A stretch of 64,000 bases of DNA. Source: an uncultured Opitutia bacterium. Lineage in GTDB: Bacteria; Verrucomicrobiota; Verrucomicrobiia; Opitutales; Opitutaceae. This document shows positions 35,469 through 44,738 of this stretch, one piece after another. The notes under the pieces were generated by a model that saw nothing but the letters and a program-made list of their open reading frames with translations, did not search any database and was not told the origin of the DNA. The stretch is from contig CAIMFY010000114.1 in assembly GCA_903840415.1 (NCBI GenBank), positions 1 through 64,000 on the forward strand. Reading direction: 5' to 3'. Each line of letters starts with the position of its first letter. Positions within the stretch are counted from its first letter, which is position 1. Made by a program: the position numbers and the translations under genes.

Positions 35469-38282
35469 CCACTGCACGCTGAGACTGAACTCGCGTCCAT
35501 TTACTTCGACTTCCTTGAGGCGAGTCGGGATGCCGGTGTAGTCTTGGGTGGCGCGGTTGTTGAGATTGGCGGCGGAGAACTGCAGGCGGATCGCTTTGGA
35601 GAGCTTTTGGGTGAACCCGAGTTCGAAGTCGAAGCCGCCGCGGCGGTGCAAATCGCGGCCGGGCGAGACCACGCTTTCGATGGTGGCGCTGCGGTAGCGC
35701 GCGGTCAGTTCGAGTGACGAGGCGCCGTGTTCGAATAGCGCGCCGAGGGAGGCTTGATGTTTGGCCTGGCTCGGCAGCGGCAGGGATTCGCCGGGGCGGT
35801 CGGGCAGGGCGGCTGAGCTTTGAATCAAAGTGTAGGCGATCGCGGGCGTGATCGTCGCGAAATCATGCGCGAGAGGGAAAGCGTTGCCTTTCCAACTGGT
35901 CTCGAGGCCGGCGACCTGCGCGCGACCACCGTTGATGCGCTGGCGTTCGAGATAATCGCCGAACGGAAACAGGTTCACCGTGCGCTGCGATTCCACGATG
36001 AAGCGCGAGATGTCCTTCGCGAACACCGCGACTGAAAAAAGCCCGACCGCCTCGCTGTAGCGATCCGCGGAGAGGTCGTAGTTGATCGACTCGTAGGGGC
36101 GGAGCGCGGGGTTGCCCAACTGCACGCGGTGATCGACGAAGTTAAACTGCTGCGTGGGGAGCACGTCGGTGTAGGACGGTCGTGCCAATGAGCGCGTGAT
36201 CGAACTGCGCAGGACGAGGCCCGGCTGCGCGTCGTAGCGCAGGTGCAGACCAGGCAACACTTGCAGGTAGGACGAACCGGCGTCGGCGGGCACGACGGAT
36301 TGCAACGCGCCGGTGGAGTCGAAGAGGAGGCGGTTGGCTCGGCCCTGGACGTCGGTCGCCTCGACGCGCACGCCACCAAGCCACGTCCAGTGGCCCGTTT
36401 TCCACTGGGCCATGGCGTAGCCGGCCCAGATCGTTTCGGTCACGCGGTAGTCCGTCGCCACATCGGCGATGTCGGTCTCGAGCTGGTCGGTCTGAAAATA
36501 GCCGGGTGAGCTCGTGAGCAGCGCCGCCACCGCGGTTGTGCTGGGAATCGGTCCGTAGCGATAGAAGCCATCGCTCGTGGTAAAATCGGCCGCGCGGACG
36601 AGACCAGTCATCGTGAGCGGCGTAGCCGACGCATCGTAGATTTGGCGGGCGGAGTTGGCGGTGCGGTGGCGTTGCTGGAATTTCGCGCCGAATTTCACAA
36701 AGGTCGCGCCCGGTGCCGAACCGAAATCGCGCTGGAGGTTGGTGCGCGCTGAAAACTCGCGATCGCGGTTGTCGCTCGTTGCACGGGCGAAGCTGTTAAA
36801 GAGGTAGTGCGCCGGATCGAATTGGCTCGTGAGGTCTGCGGGATTCGATTCATCGACAAAATTGAAGCTCGGTCGAAACGGATCGCGGCTGAAATCGTAG
36901 GTCGTGCGAAAGGTGCGATCGCTTTTAAAGACGGTGTCGAGCGTGTGCGGCTCGGCTTCGCGCGTGAGCACTAAGCCGACGGCGGCGTCGAGTTTGGTGT
37001 TGGGGTGGCGAACATCGCCACCAAAGGAGAGTGTCCCGGAGTCGCGCTCAGTCGTTTGCTCCTGCTCGCGGCGTTCGAGGTGGATGCCGGAGAAGACGCC
37101 GTAGGTCGGGGTGAGCTCGAGCGGCGTGCCCTCGCCTACGTCAAAGCGCATCCGGCGGCGACTGCGGACACTCAGCTCGTGCGACAAATTTGTCCGGAGA
37201 AAAACGGTGAGGTCGCCCAAGCGCGCATCGGCGTTGAGAAGCGCACCGTAACGCCGGCGGTGATCCTCGGTGATTTCAAGCCGCGCGAGGGTGTAGGCGG
37301 GGATGAGCTGGCCCGTGAACGGAGCGGGGCCGGGCGAGACGATGCCGGGCCAGTCGTCGTCGGTCTCGTTGTTTTCACGATGGCGATATTGGTCGTCGAA
37401 ATTGATGGTCGTGAGGAGACCGCCGGTCGAATCGGCGCCGAGCCAGCGGATGGGTTGGCCGTGCGTGAAACTGTTGCGCACGCCGGGCCGGTGTTCGACG
37501 GGGGCATAGGTGAGCTGGTGGCGGCCTTGTGAAAAGGGAGTCTTGATGGTCTCGGCGTTTTGGGTGGTGACATTGATCGCGCCGCCGAGCGCATCGGCGT
37601 CGAGGTCGGGCGTGAGCGACTTGGCGACTTGCAGCGACTTCACGATTTCGGGCGGGAGCGAGTCGAGCGGATTGCCGCGGCCACCCTGACGCTGGCCATC
37701 GACCGTCACGCGGACAAAACGCGAGTCCAGCCCGCGCATCGAGATGTCGGTGGCACCATCGGCGCCGCGCGTGACGGAAACGCCCGCGGTGTCCTTCACC
37801 AGATCGGTGGCGACTTGGGCGGCCGGCCGATCGAGGGCGCGGCCGGTGATCGATTCGATGAGGCCGGCGGTAGCGGTCTTATCGCCGAAATTCGCGGCGG
37901 CTTCGCTCGCGCGATCGGCGACGACCATGCGCTCCATTTGGATAATCTCCGGCGCGAGGACGAAGGACGCGGGTGGATTTTCGCCAGCGGCGAGCGTGAG
38001 CGTGAGTTTGAGGGTGCGGTGGCCGGCCGCGGTAACGACGACCTCATAACGTCCCGGTGAGAGTGCGACCGTCGCAATGTTGCCGTCGCCGTCGGTCGTC
38101 AATGACCGGTCGCCCAACAAGACCTGCGCCTCCGCGATCGGATTGGCGCTACCCTGTTCCGTAACGCGGCCATGCAACGTTGCCGATGGTGGCACCGCTG
38201 CGCTCAGGCAATAGCCAGCGCAAAGCCCAGCAGTGAAGAGCACGAGTCGTGGCAGACGTGTAATTAAATTAGGATGAACCAT
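35460..38282 (-). CDS. TonB-dependent receptor with N-terminal carboxypeptidase-regulatory-like domain
   Basis: 940 residues from ATG 38282 (MVHPNLITRLPRLVLFTAGLCAGYCLSA); longer upstream reading adds 81 non-native residues. Signal peptide, then a beta-sandwich extension (TLHGRVTEQGSANPIAEAQVLLGDRSLTTD, YEVVVTAAGHRTL), a plug (LVKDTAGVSVTRGADGATDISMRGLDSRFVRV, DALGGAINVTTQNA) and a barrel ending FSLSVQWKK. The N-terminal extension and RGLDSRF-type plug are typical of large carbohydrate- or siderophore-type TonB-dependent receptors in Bacteroidota and Verrucomicrobiota. The end is not Phe. It is convergent with the phosphatase and has no SusD-like partner, so the ligand cannot be named. Confidence 0.85.
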   Translation of the reverse strand: MVHPNLITRLPRLVLFTAGLCAGYCLSAAVPPSATLHGRVTEQGSANPIAEAQVLLGDRSLTTDGDGNIATVALSPGRYEVVVTAAGHRTLKLTLTLAAGENPPASFVLAPEIIQMERMVVADRASEAAANFGDKTATAGLIESITGRALDRPAAQVATDLVKDTAGVSVTRGADGATDISMRGLDSRFVRVTVDGQRQGGRGNPLDSLPPEIVKSLQVAKSLTPDLDADALGGAINVTTQNAETIKTPFSQGRHQLTYAPVEHRPGVRNSFTHGQPIRWLGADSTGGLLTTINFDDQYRHRENNETDDDWPGIVSPGPAPFTGQLIPAYTLARLEITEDHRRRYGALLNADARLGDLTVFLRTNLSHELSVRSRRRMRFDVGEGTPLELTPTYGVFSGIHLERREQEQTTERDSGTLSFGGDVRHPNTKLDAAVGLVLTREAEPHTLDTVFKSDRTFRTTYDFSRDPFRPSFNFVDESNPADLTSQFDPAHYLFNSFARATSDNRDREFSARTNLQRDFGSAPGATFVKFGAKFQQRHRTANSARQIYDASATPLTMTGLVRAADFTTSDGFYRYGPIPSTTAVAALLTSSPGYFQTDQLETDIADVATDYRVTETIWAGYAMAQWKTGHWTWLGGVRVEATDVQGRANRLLFDSTGALQSVVPADAGSSYLQVLPGLHLRYDAQPGLVLRSSITRSLARPSYTDVLPTQQFNFVDHRVQLGNPALRPYESINYDLSADRYSEAVGLFSVAVFAKDISRFIVESQRTVNLFPFGDYLERQRINGGRAQVAGLETSWKGNAFPLAHDFATITPAIAYTLIQSSAALPDRPGESLPLPSQAKHQASLGALFEHGASSLELTARYRSATIESVVSPGRDLHRRGGFDFELGFTQKLSKAIRLQFSAANLNNRATQDYTGIPTRLKEVEVNGREFSLSVQWKK

Positions 38283-38410
38283 GAGAATACGGCAGTGTGT
38301 CTCATGCCGGAAGATGACGGGATGACGCCAGTAGGAACAGTGCGCACGTCCATCCAGTTGCAGCGAAAGAGCGTCGCGTCTCTTGAAATGTTTGTGATGC
38401 CACCTGACGG

Positions 38411-39073
38411 TCAGGCGGCGAAATATCTCTGTCTCGCCTGCACTTGGACGATTTTTCGACCCGGCAGCACGCACGCGGTGAGGGCGCCACCCAGCACACA
38501 CGAGGTATCGATGCCGAGCGCCCATCGTGATTGCACGGTGTCCATTCCGGGCGTGTGGCCATAGACTACGAATGGCGGGCCTTGCCAGAGTTCCGACCAG
38601 TGTTTGGCGTCTGGAAAATCCGATCGTTTGTGCGGCTCACCGTCGGGGCCGATGACTTGGATGCGTGTTACGACGCGCGCAGATTGTTGCCGCCATCCCC
38701 GACCGGGTAGAAATCCGCCGTGAACGAACACGCTGTCATATTCGGGGACATGATAGGTCAGCGCCATATTTGCGAGGTAAGCCCACTCTTCTGACCTGAA
38801 TTGATGCAACGTCTCATAATCCGATTTTTTGAGATGCGTCGGATCGCCGGTGCGGCGGTAGTTCAACAACCGCAACTCATGATTGCCGAGGAGTGCGCGG
38901 TGGGCGTGCTCGCGCGCCAACGCAATCACCCTCTTGCTGTCTGGACCTCGATTGACAAGATCGCCTAGTAAAATGAGCCGATCGTGCTTCGTTAAAGCCA
39001 GCTTCTCCAGCAGTTGCTCGAATTCCCACGCGCAACCGTGGATGTCGCCGACCGCGATGATCCGGCCTTTCAT
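38411..39073 (-). CDS. Ser/Thr-phosphatase-like metallophosphoesterase (PrpE/PP1-type)
   Basis: 220 residues from ATG 39073 (MKGRIIAVGDIHG). The calcineurin-like signature is complete: VGDIHGC, LLGDLVNRGPDS, LLGNHELRLL, VFVHGG and VYGHTPGM. The size fits bacterial PP1-like phosphatases (PrpA/PrpE, lambda phosphatase, ApaH relatives), which act on phosphoproteins or dinucleoside polyphosphates in the cytoplasm. No signal peptide. It lies 128 bp upstream of the receptor gene on the same strand and may form a unit with it. The start is fixed by the need to begin just before the first catalytic Asp strand; an upstream ATG at 39121 is less likely. Confidence 0.85.
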   Translation of the reverse strand: MKGRIIAVGDIHGCAWEFEQLLEKLALTKHDRLILLGDLVNRGPDSKRVIALAREHAHRALLGNHELRLLNYRRTGDPTHLKKSDYETLHQFRSEEWAYLANMALTYHVPEYDSVFVHGGFLPGRGWRQQSARVVTRIQVIGPDGEPHKRSDFPDAKHWSELWQGPPFVVYGHTPGMDTVQSRWALGIDTSCVLGGALTACVLPGRKIVQVQARQRYFAA

Positions 39074-39573
39074 CCACAGCAACGCTGCTGAGTTAAGCTG
39101 TGCACTAGGGCTGACTCCCAAGTAAACGTAACAGCAACAACCGATCGAACTTCGGTCGAGTACGGCTCCAGCGGAAACTGGTGCGAAAGGAAAACGAATC
39201 GCATTTCAGCGGGGGAATATAGATGGAGATCGTCACGGTGTTGTGTCCTTGGCGTGACAGTCTCGTTAAGATGTCTGCGTCGATGGCGGACTGCGCAGGA
39301 GTTGGAAATCATTTACGTCTAGGCTAGGGCAAGGACAAACGGGACGAGTGTTTTCAACGCGTCGTCGGACAAGCCTTCAATCGTTTTCTTCGTAGTTTTG
39401 CCTTTATCGTGTCCGCGCGTCTTCGCAATAAATGCCTCTTCGTCAGTGAACGTGGCTTGGACGTTTGGGGGCCGAGTTTTCGGCGATGCTGAGTTTTTCC
39501 CTTTTCGTGAATTCTCTTTTCGCAGTCGACCGGCAGTGATGACAAATAACCGTCCGGCGACGAACATTCAACC
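39074..39573. other. 500-bp spacer with one doubtful small ORF
   Basis: It lies between a minus-strand phosphatase and a plus-strand lipoprotein gene, so it should hold both promoters. Apart from the possible small protein at 39319-39567 I see no structured element. Confidence 0.35.
39319..39567 (-). CDS. possible small protein, unknown
   Basis: 82 residues. The N-terminal third is arginine-rich and unconvincing, but the C-terminal half (ATFTDEEAFIAKTRGHDKGK, then IEGLSDDALKTLVPFVLALA) looks like real amphipathic protein. It may be a genuine small gene with a later start, or the surviving 3' end of an older gene. No known domain. Confidence 0.3.
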   Translation of the reverse strand: MFVAGRLFVITAGRLRKENSRKGKNSASPKTRPPNVQATFTDEEAFIAKTRGHDKGKTTKKTIEGLSDDALKTLVPFVLALA

Positions 39574-40191
39574 ATGAGAGCAATCAAATCCCGTTGGCTG
39601 CTATTAGCATTCGCTGCGGCATTGCTCGTCGCGGGCTGCTCCGATTGGCAATACGATGTGACGGTTCAGGGTGTGGCCTTCAGCACGGTAAAGATCGATG
39701 GCAATGGTCTCGTGATCGGCCAACTCAAGGAGGATACGCTCATCGGTGGTCGCCCGTGCAAGCAAGGCTGGGTCCATCTCCGTCCCAACGGCGTTCCAGT
39801 CGGTTTCACGACCTCTCGGGAAATCGATCTTGGGCGGTTTACGATTCCCACCGACACTTGGGTGTTCCAGAATGAGGCTGGTGTCGTCACCGTCTGCGCG
39901 TTTCCGCGTGACACGGAGGTGCAAGGTCACCGGTGCCAGGGCAGCGGCGGACCAGAGGGTGTCCAGACTGCATTCTATCCCAATGGATCGCTCAAAGAAT
40001 ATTTTCTGCGCCACGACGCCCAAATCGAAGGGATTCCCTGCAAAGGCGGACTCATCAGGCAATCGATCAAATTGCACGAAAACGGTCGGCTCAAAGAATG
40101 CGTTCTCAGCGAAGAACTCGTGCGTGATGGCCACGCCTACCCCAAGGATACTCGTCTCCGCATCGGTTCAGACGGTCGGATTAGCCCATAA
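39574..40191 (+). CDS. predicted lipoprotein with NG-repeat (YwqK-like) motifs
   Basis: 205 residues with a signal and lipobox LLVAGC (Cys about 22). The mature part contains short repeats around an x-NG turn: DGNGLVIGQL, RPNGVPVGF, YPNGSLKEYFLR, HENGRLKECVLS and GSDGRI. These are spaced with xxIxGxPCK elements. This resembles MORN/YwqK-type repeat proteins that form open beta sheets. It should be anchored in the outer or inner membrane. No operon partner: it is divergent from the small upstream frame and convergent with the ABC transporter gene. Function unknown. Confidence 0.7.
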   Translation: MRAIKSRWLLLAFAAALLVAGCSDWQYDVTVQGVAFSTVKIDGNGLVIGQLKEDTLIGGRPCKQGWVHLRPNGVPVGFTTSREIDLGRFTIPTDTWVFQNEAGVVTVCAFPRDTEVQGHRCQGSGGPEGVQTAFYPNGSLKEYFLRHDAQIEGIPCKGGLIRQSIKLHENGRLKECVLSEELVRDGHAYPKDTRLRIGSDGRISP

Positions 40192-40385
40192 ACGAAGAGT
40201 ATCGGCCAGTTCTTACGGAAGAGACGTTGCGGCTACCATCGCAAGTGGCCCAGATTTCGCGGGATCACCGCATTCTAACTCATAGACGAAAGTTCAGTGC
40301 TATTTTCCCGTGCTGAATCGGTTCGCTCTCGGTCTGCTCTTTTTTTGCAAGAAGAGAGGAGGTGGCGTCCGAGATAATCGGGCGA

Positions 40386-42254
40386 TCAATCGACCACACT
40401 CGGCGCCACCTCACCCGGTTGTCCAAACTGCAGTGCACTGAGTCGGCGGTAAAGGCCCTCAGGATTGGCGCTCAATTCATCGTGGCTCCCAAACTCCACG
40501 ACCCGTCCAGCTTCGATCACCGCGATCTTGTCCGCGGTCCTGATGGTGGCGAGCCGGTGCGCGACGATGAACGTCGTGCGGCCCTGCATCAGCCGATCGA
40601 GCGCCACCTGCACGAGTCGCTCGCTCTCGCTGTCAAGGGAACTGGTGGCTTCGTCGAGGATGAGAATGGCAGGATTTTTGAGGATGGCGCGGGCGATGGC
40701 GACGCGCTGCCGCTGGCCGCCAGAGAGTTTGATGCCACGGTCGCCGACTAGGGTGGCGTAACCCTCCGGAAAGGCGGAGATGAAGTCGTCGGCATTCGCC
40801 TCGCGCGCCGCTTGGCGAACGGCGTTGTCGTCAGCGCCGGGACGGCCGTAGACAATGTTCTCCGCAATCGTGCCGCCAAACAGGAGGATGTCCTGCGGCA
40901 CGATCGCCATCTGGCCGCGCAGCCAGGCCAGCGGGTAGTCGCGGGCGTCGCGGCCGTCGATGAGCAGCCGGCCGCCGGCCGGATCGTAGAAACGTAGGAG
41001 CAGCGCGGTGAGCGTGGATTTGCCGGCGCCACTGGGCCCGACGAGGGCGATGCGTTCGCCGGGCCGGGCGGCCAGCGTGATGTCGTGAAGGACCGCCACC
41101 TCGGGCCGGGCCGGATAGCGAAAGCTCACCGCTTCAAAGGAAACTTCGCCGCGCAGCCGGGTGGGCAACGGCGTGCGGTTCGCCGACGGAAGGTCGTGCC
41201 CGATTTCGACGGGTTCCCGGAGTAGTTCGCGCACCCGTTGCGTGGCGCCGACGGTCTTTTGGATCTGGCTGAACAGTTCCGCCGCCTGCCCCATCGCGCC
41301 TGCCACAAAGGTCGTGTAGAGCACGAAGCGGGTGAGTCCGCCCGGACTGATGTCGCCGCTGCGGAGCAGGCCGGCACCGAACCAGAGCACGATCACGATG
41401 CCCCCGAAGAGCGCGATGATGAAGAACGCCACGAACACCGCCCGCCAGCGGGCGGCACTCAGGGCGGCGGAGAGCACTCGCGCGTTGGCGCGTTGGTAGC
41501 GGTCAAGTTCGAAGGCCTCGTTGGCAAAGGCCTTCACGCTGGAAATGGCCTGCAGGGTCTCCTCGACGATCGTGTTCGTGGCCGCGAGCTGATCCTGGGT
41601 TTCACGGGAGAAGCGGCGCAACCGTCGACCGAAAAACACGGCGGCGGCAATCAAGACCGGCAGCGTGCCGAGCATAACCGCGGTCAGTCGGCCTGAAGTC
41701 AGCGCGATCATGGTGACACCGCCGAGCAAGAAGACGACTTGGCGGCACATTTGTGGGAGGGCGTCGATCAGAGCGCCCTCGATCTGCGCCACGTCGGTCG
41801 AAACCCGACTAGTAAGTTCCCCGACGCGCCGCTGGCCGAAAAACGACATCGGGAGTGAGATGAGCCGACTGTAGCAGTCGCGGCGCAGATCGGCGAGGGC
41901 ACTCTGGCCGACGCGGTTGAATGCCAGTGCGCTGTTGAACGATGCCAGTGCCTGCATCGTGACAGAGGCGGCGAGAAGGAGCGCCACTTGATTTAGGCTG
42001 AGGACTCCGAGCACCGGAATCCTCGCCAAGTCCGGATGTAGAGCCGAGTCAATCAACGAACCGGCGAGGAGGGGAAACGCGAGGCCCAGCGTGGCGCTGA
42101 CGAACAACGTCGCAAGTCCGGCAAAGAACCGCGCGCGGTAGGGACGGATGTAGCGCGCGAGCGCCAAGGTCTGACGCAGGGTTTCACGGTTGAGTGGAGC
42201 CTTGGGCAGGCGATCGAGAGCGATGTCTTGCTGCGATGGAGTGCGTCGGGCCAT
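40386..42254 (-). CDS. ABC exporter half-transporter (MsbA/LmrA-type, fused TMD-NBD)
   Basis: 622 residues, the normal length for a homodimeric type IV exporter. Six transmembrane helices lie in about 30-330 (FFAGLATLFVSATLGLAFPLLAG, LLLAASVTMQALASFNSALAF, and so on). The nucleotide-binding domain has Walker A GPSGAGKSTL (about 392-401), Q-loop IVPQDILLF, signature LSGGQRQRVAIARA, Walker B ILILDEATSSLD and switch His in FIVAHRLATI. Candidate substrates are lipids, peptides or drugs; sequence alone does not decide. It is transcribed away from a pseudogene and is not coupled to the convergent lipoprotein gene. Confidence 0.9.
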   Translation of the reverse strand: MARRTPSQQDIALDRLPKAPLNRETLRQTLALARYIRPYRARFFAGLATLFVSATLGLAFPLLAGSLIDSALHPDLARIPVLGVLSLNQVALLLAASVTMQALASFNSALAFNRVGQSALADLRRDCYSRLISLPMSFFGQRRVGELTSRVSTDVAQIEGALIDALPQMCRQVVFLLGGVTMIALTSGRLTAVMLGTLPVLIAAAVFFGRRLRRFSRETQDQLAATNTIVEETLQAISSVKAFANEAFELDRYQRANARVLSAALSAARWRAVFVAFFIIALFGGIVIVLWFGAGLLRSGDISPGGLTRFVLYTTFVAGAMGQAAELFSQIQKTVGATQRVRELLREPVEIGHDLPSANRTPLPTRLRGEVSFEAVSFRYPARPEVAVLHDITLAARPGERIALVGPSGAGKSTLTALLLRFYDPAGGRLLIDGRDARDYPLAWLRGQMAIVPQDILLFGGTIAENIVYGRPGADDNAVRQAAREANADDFISAFPEGYATLVGDRGIKLSGGQRQRVAIARAILKNPAILILDEATSSLDSESERLVQVALDRLMQGRTTFIVAHRLATIRTADKIAVIEAGRVVEFGSHDELSANPEGLYRRLSALQFGQPGEVAPSVVD

Positions 42255-42446
42255 GGCGGCGCAACCTCAGGGCGCCGCATGAAAAACACAAGTGGCGCGT
42301 CGCTCAAATCGCAAAAACGAAGTGCGAGCACACGATCCAGAAACTTCGGAAGCGCTAATGCTTTCTCTCCACTGGCCGTGGGACGCCGGCCTGTTACGTT
42401 TGCCCTCGCAGGACTTCTGGCACCGCATGCCCCACCTTTGTCTCGC

Positions 42447-42842
42447 ATGATCCGGCGCTTCTCACTTTTCGCTACGGGACGCTCGTCTGGGCTCTCCTTG
42501 CATCCGCGATCGCTGCTGTAGCGCCTGCAACGCCGAAAAAGCTTCGTATTGTCCTCGTCGGCCATTCGACTGTGACCGACCGCGCCGGCTGGGGGGGCTG
42601 GCTTCAAACAATTCGTTCCGGATACCATCGAGTGCATCAACGCTTCGCAAGGTGGCCGCAGTTCGAAGAGTTTTATCGACGAGGGACTGTGGCAGAAAGG
42701 CCTCGAACTGAAAGGCGACTTCTATATCATTGAGTTTGGCCACAACGACGAGCTTGGGCAGGGCCCAGCGCTTGAGACCGATCCGGCGACATCGTTTTCG
42801 CAATTCATGGCGCGCTACGTCGACGACGCGCACGCGATAGGA
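42447..42842 (+). pseudogene. degraded rhamnogalacturonan acetylesterase-like (SGNH, CE12) gene
   Basis: Reading three successive frames recovers a coherent protein: MIRRFSLFAT, then (shifted) LVWALLASAIAAVAPA with KKLRIVLVGHSTVTDRAGWG, then (shifted) GFKQFVPDTIECINASQGGRSS, SFIDEGLWQKGLELKGDFYIIEFGHND and MARYVDDAHAIG. GRSSKSF, FGHND and the CIN-x-x-GGRSS block are signatures of pectin-side-chain acetylesterases. The second shift sits in a run of seven G at 42591-42597; one fewer G restores GWGAGFKQF. The catalytic GDS block is altered to GHS. The gene stops matching after about 42842, roughly half its expected length, where bshA coding sequence begins on the other strand. It is therefore truncated, frameshifted and active-site-damaged. 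Confidence 0.75.
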
Positions 42843-44008
42843 TTGCCCTCAATTGCACGATCCCGGCTTATGCCATCTTCCACGACGCGCCGGTAAAGCG
42901 CTTCGTAACGCGGCACGATGGTATCAGCGGAAAATAGTTTGCGTGCGCGTATTTTGGCCGCGGCGCCAAGGACTCGACGCCGGGCCGGATTTTCCATCAA
43001 CGATTCTACGGCGCGCGCCGTGGCTTCGACATCGCCAAACGGCACCAACATACCCGTCCGCCCGGAAACCGTCACCTCGGGAATACCGCCGACTGTGGGC
43101 GCGACGCTTGGGCACCCGAAGTTCATCGCCTCGAGAATGCTCACGCAAAAACTCTCCATCTCCGAGGTAAACAGCCCGATGTCCGCCGCCTGCAGATAAT
43201 CCTCAATGTCCGTCACGCGTTCGCGGACGATGACCCGCTCCTCGAGGCCGAGCCGGCGCACCTCCTTTTCAAAGGGCGCCCAACTCGCGCCCGCGAGCAC
43301 CACGAGTTTGAACGCATGCTGTGGTCGGATGCGCGCCACCGTTTCCAGCAGCAAATCGATCCGCTTCGGCGCGCGAAGATTCGAGACGTGCAGCAGCATC
43401 GCGCCGCGCCCGATGCCGAGCTCGCGACGCATCACGGCGCGGGAACGTTTCGGCGGTCGCGGCTCGAAAAAATTGTGGATGACATCGATCGGCCGGGTGA
43501 CGCCCAACACCTGCCGCGTTTCGTCGAGCAGGTAGTGGGAGACGGTCGTCACCGCGTCTGACTGCGCCAGCGCGTGGGCGATCGCCGGGCCGTAACCGAC
43601 GTCGCGGCCCAGCAGTGTTGTGTCGGTGCCGTGGAGTGTCGTCACGACTCGCGGCCGCTGGCCGACGGGCAGCATGTCCCGCGCGAGGATCGCGGCCGTC
43701 GCGTGCGGCACCGCGTAGTGGACATGCAGCACATCGAGGCCGACCTCGCGCGCGACTGCCGCCATCTTCACCGAGAGAGGCAGCGTGTAGTCGGGGTATT
43801 TGAACAGACCATAGTCGTTGATCACGACCGGGTGAAACTTCAGTCGCGGCCGATCCGTCGGCACGCGAAACGGCCGTTCGTAACTGATGAAATGCACGTC
43901 GTGTCCGCGCGCGGCGAGTTCCTCGCCTAGCTCCGACGCCATGATCCCACTGCCGCCGACGGACGGATAACAAGTGATCCCAATCTTGAGCGGACGCGCG
44001 CCAGCCAT
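42815..44008 (-). CDS. bshA: BshA, N-acetyl-alpha-D-glucosaminyl L-malate synthase
   Basis: 397 residues from ATG 44008. A GT4 glycosyltransferase with the BshA-specific N-terminus KIGITCYPSVGGSGIMASELG, then YERPFR, VHYAVPHA, TTLHGTDTTLLG, VSHYL and VIHNFFE. The UDP-sugar site has HVSNLRAPKR and the EMESFCVSILEAMNFGCPSVA motif with both family glutamates. It joins GlcNAc from UDP-GlcNAc to L-malate, the first step of bacillithiol synthesis. Its start is 1 bp after the bshB1 stop. The last roughly 18 residues (after YRRVVEDG) are a non-family tail read from the truncated acetylesterase fragment, so the stop codon at 42815 appears to be borrowed. Confidence 0.9.
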   Translation of the reverse strand: MAGARPLKIGITCYPSVGGSGIMASELGEELAARGHDVHFISYERPFRVPTDRPRLKFHPVVINDYGLFKYPDYTLPLSVKMAAVAREVGLDVLHVHYAVPHATAAILARDMLPVGQRPRVVTTLHGTDTTLLGRDVGYGPAIAHALAQSDAVTTVSHYLLDETRQVLGVTRPIDVIHNFFEPRPPKRSRAVMRRELGIGRGAMLLHVSNLRAPKRIDLLLETVARIRPQHAFKLVVLAGASWAPFEKEVRRLGLEERVIVRERVTDIEDYLQAADIGLFTSEMESFCVSILEAMNFGCPSVAPTVGGIPEVTVSGRTGMLVPFGDVEATARAVESLMENPARRRVLGAAAKIRARKLFSADTIVPRYEALYRRVVEDGISRDRAIEGNPIACASST

Positions 44009-44009
44009 G

Positions 44010-44738
44010 TCAGAACTGACGTGCGGCGCGGCCAAACGTCGCGAGCGATTCGCACACCACCGCATCGTTGGGAAACAACGGCACCGCGTGGCTCACGCCG
44101 CAACGTCCGCCGTGCAGTTGCGCGCGGCGCAACTGCTGCTCGACGTAGCGGCGCGTCTTCGCTTGCGAGGCGTGTGCCCGCATCGCCGCCGTCCACGCCG
44201 CAACGACCGTCGGTGCCGACACGTCCATCAGCACGGACGACCGATCGGCCGGCTCGGCATCAAACGAGACAGCGTAAAACCACAACTGTCCGATCGCATG
44301 CGGCGACAGCGCTTTGAGTTCCGCGACGCCACCGTAGCGTGCGAGCCGCGCCGCGTCGCGCACCATCCGACCCAACGCGACGTGATCCGGGTGCTGGTTC
44401 TCCACGATTGTCGGCGCCAGCACAAGCCGCGGCCGCACGCGTCGGATGATGGCGGCGAGTTGCAGCGTGTGAGCGACAGTAGGCTCGAGGTGTGCATCGC
44501 CGCCGAGCTCGGCAAATTCGATCGAGGCACCGAGCAGTTTCGCCGCCTTTTCGGCTTCCCGTGTGCGCTTAGCCGGCGTGCCGTGCGTGCCCGACTCTCC
44601 ACGCGAGCACACGACGAAGTGCGCGGCGTGCCCGGCCTGGGTCTCCCGCGCGATCACCGCGCCACAGCCAAATTCGATGTCGTCGGGATGGGCGCCAAAG
44701 GCCAGCAGTAGCGGGCCGTCAGGCGAGGATTTCGGCAT
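44010..44738 (-). CDS. bshB1: BshB1-type deacetylase (PIG-L/LmbE family)
   Basis: 242 residues from ATG 44738; an upstream TTG at 44759 is possible. Zinc motif AHPDDIE (FGAHPDDIEFGCG) near the N-terminus, SRGESGTHG, and the third-ligand region NQHPDHVALGRMV. The C-terminus has RAHASQ and RRYVEQQLRR typical of BshB1. It removes the acetyl group from GlcNAc-malate to give GlcN-malate, the second step of bacillithiol synthesis. It overlaps the end of the BshC-like gene by 20 bp and precedes bshA by 1 bp, so all three are one operon. Confidence 0.88.
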   Translation of the reverse strand: MPKSSPDGPLLLAFGAHPDDIEFGCGAVIARETQAGHAAHFVVCSRGESGTHGTPAKRTREAEKAAKLLGASIEFAELGGDAHLEPTVAHTLQLAAIIRRVRPRLVLAPTIVENQHPDHVALGRMVRDAARLARYGGVAELKALSPHAIGQLWFYAVSFDAEPADRSSVLMDVSAPTVVAAWTAAMRAHASQAKTRRYVEQQLRRAQLHGGRCGVSHAVPLFPNDAVVCESLATFGRAARQF

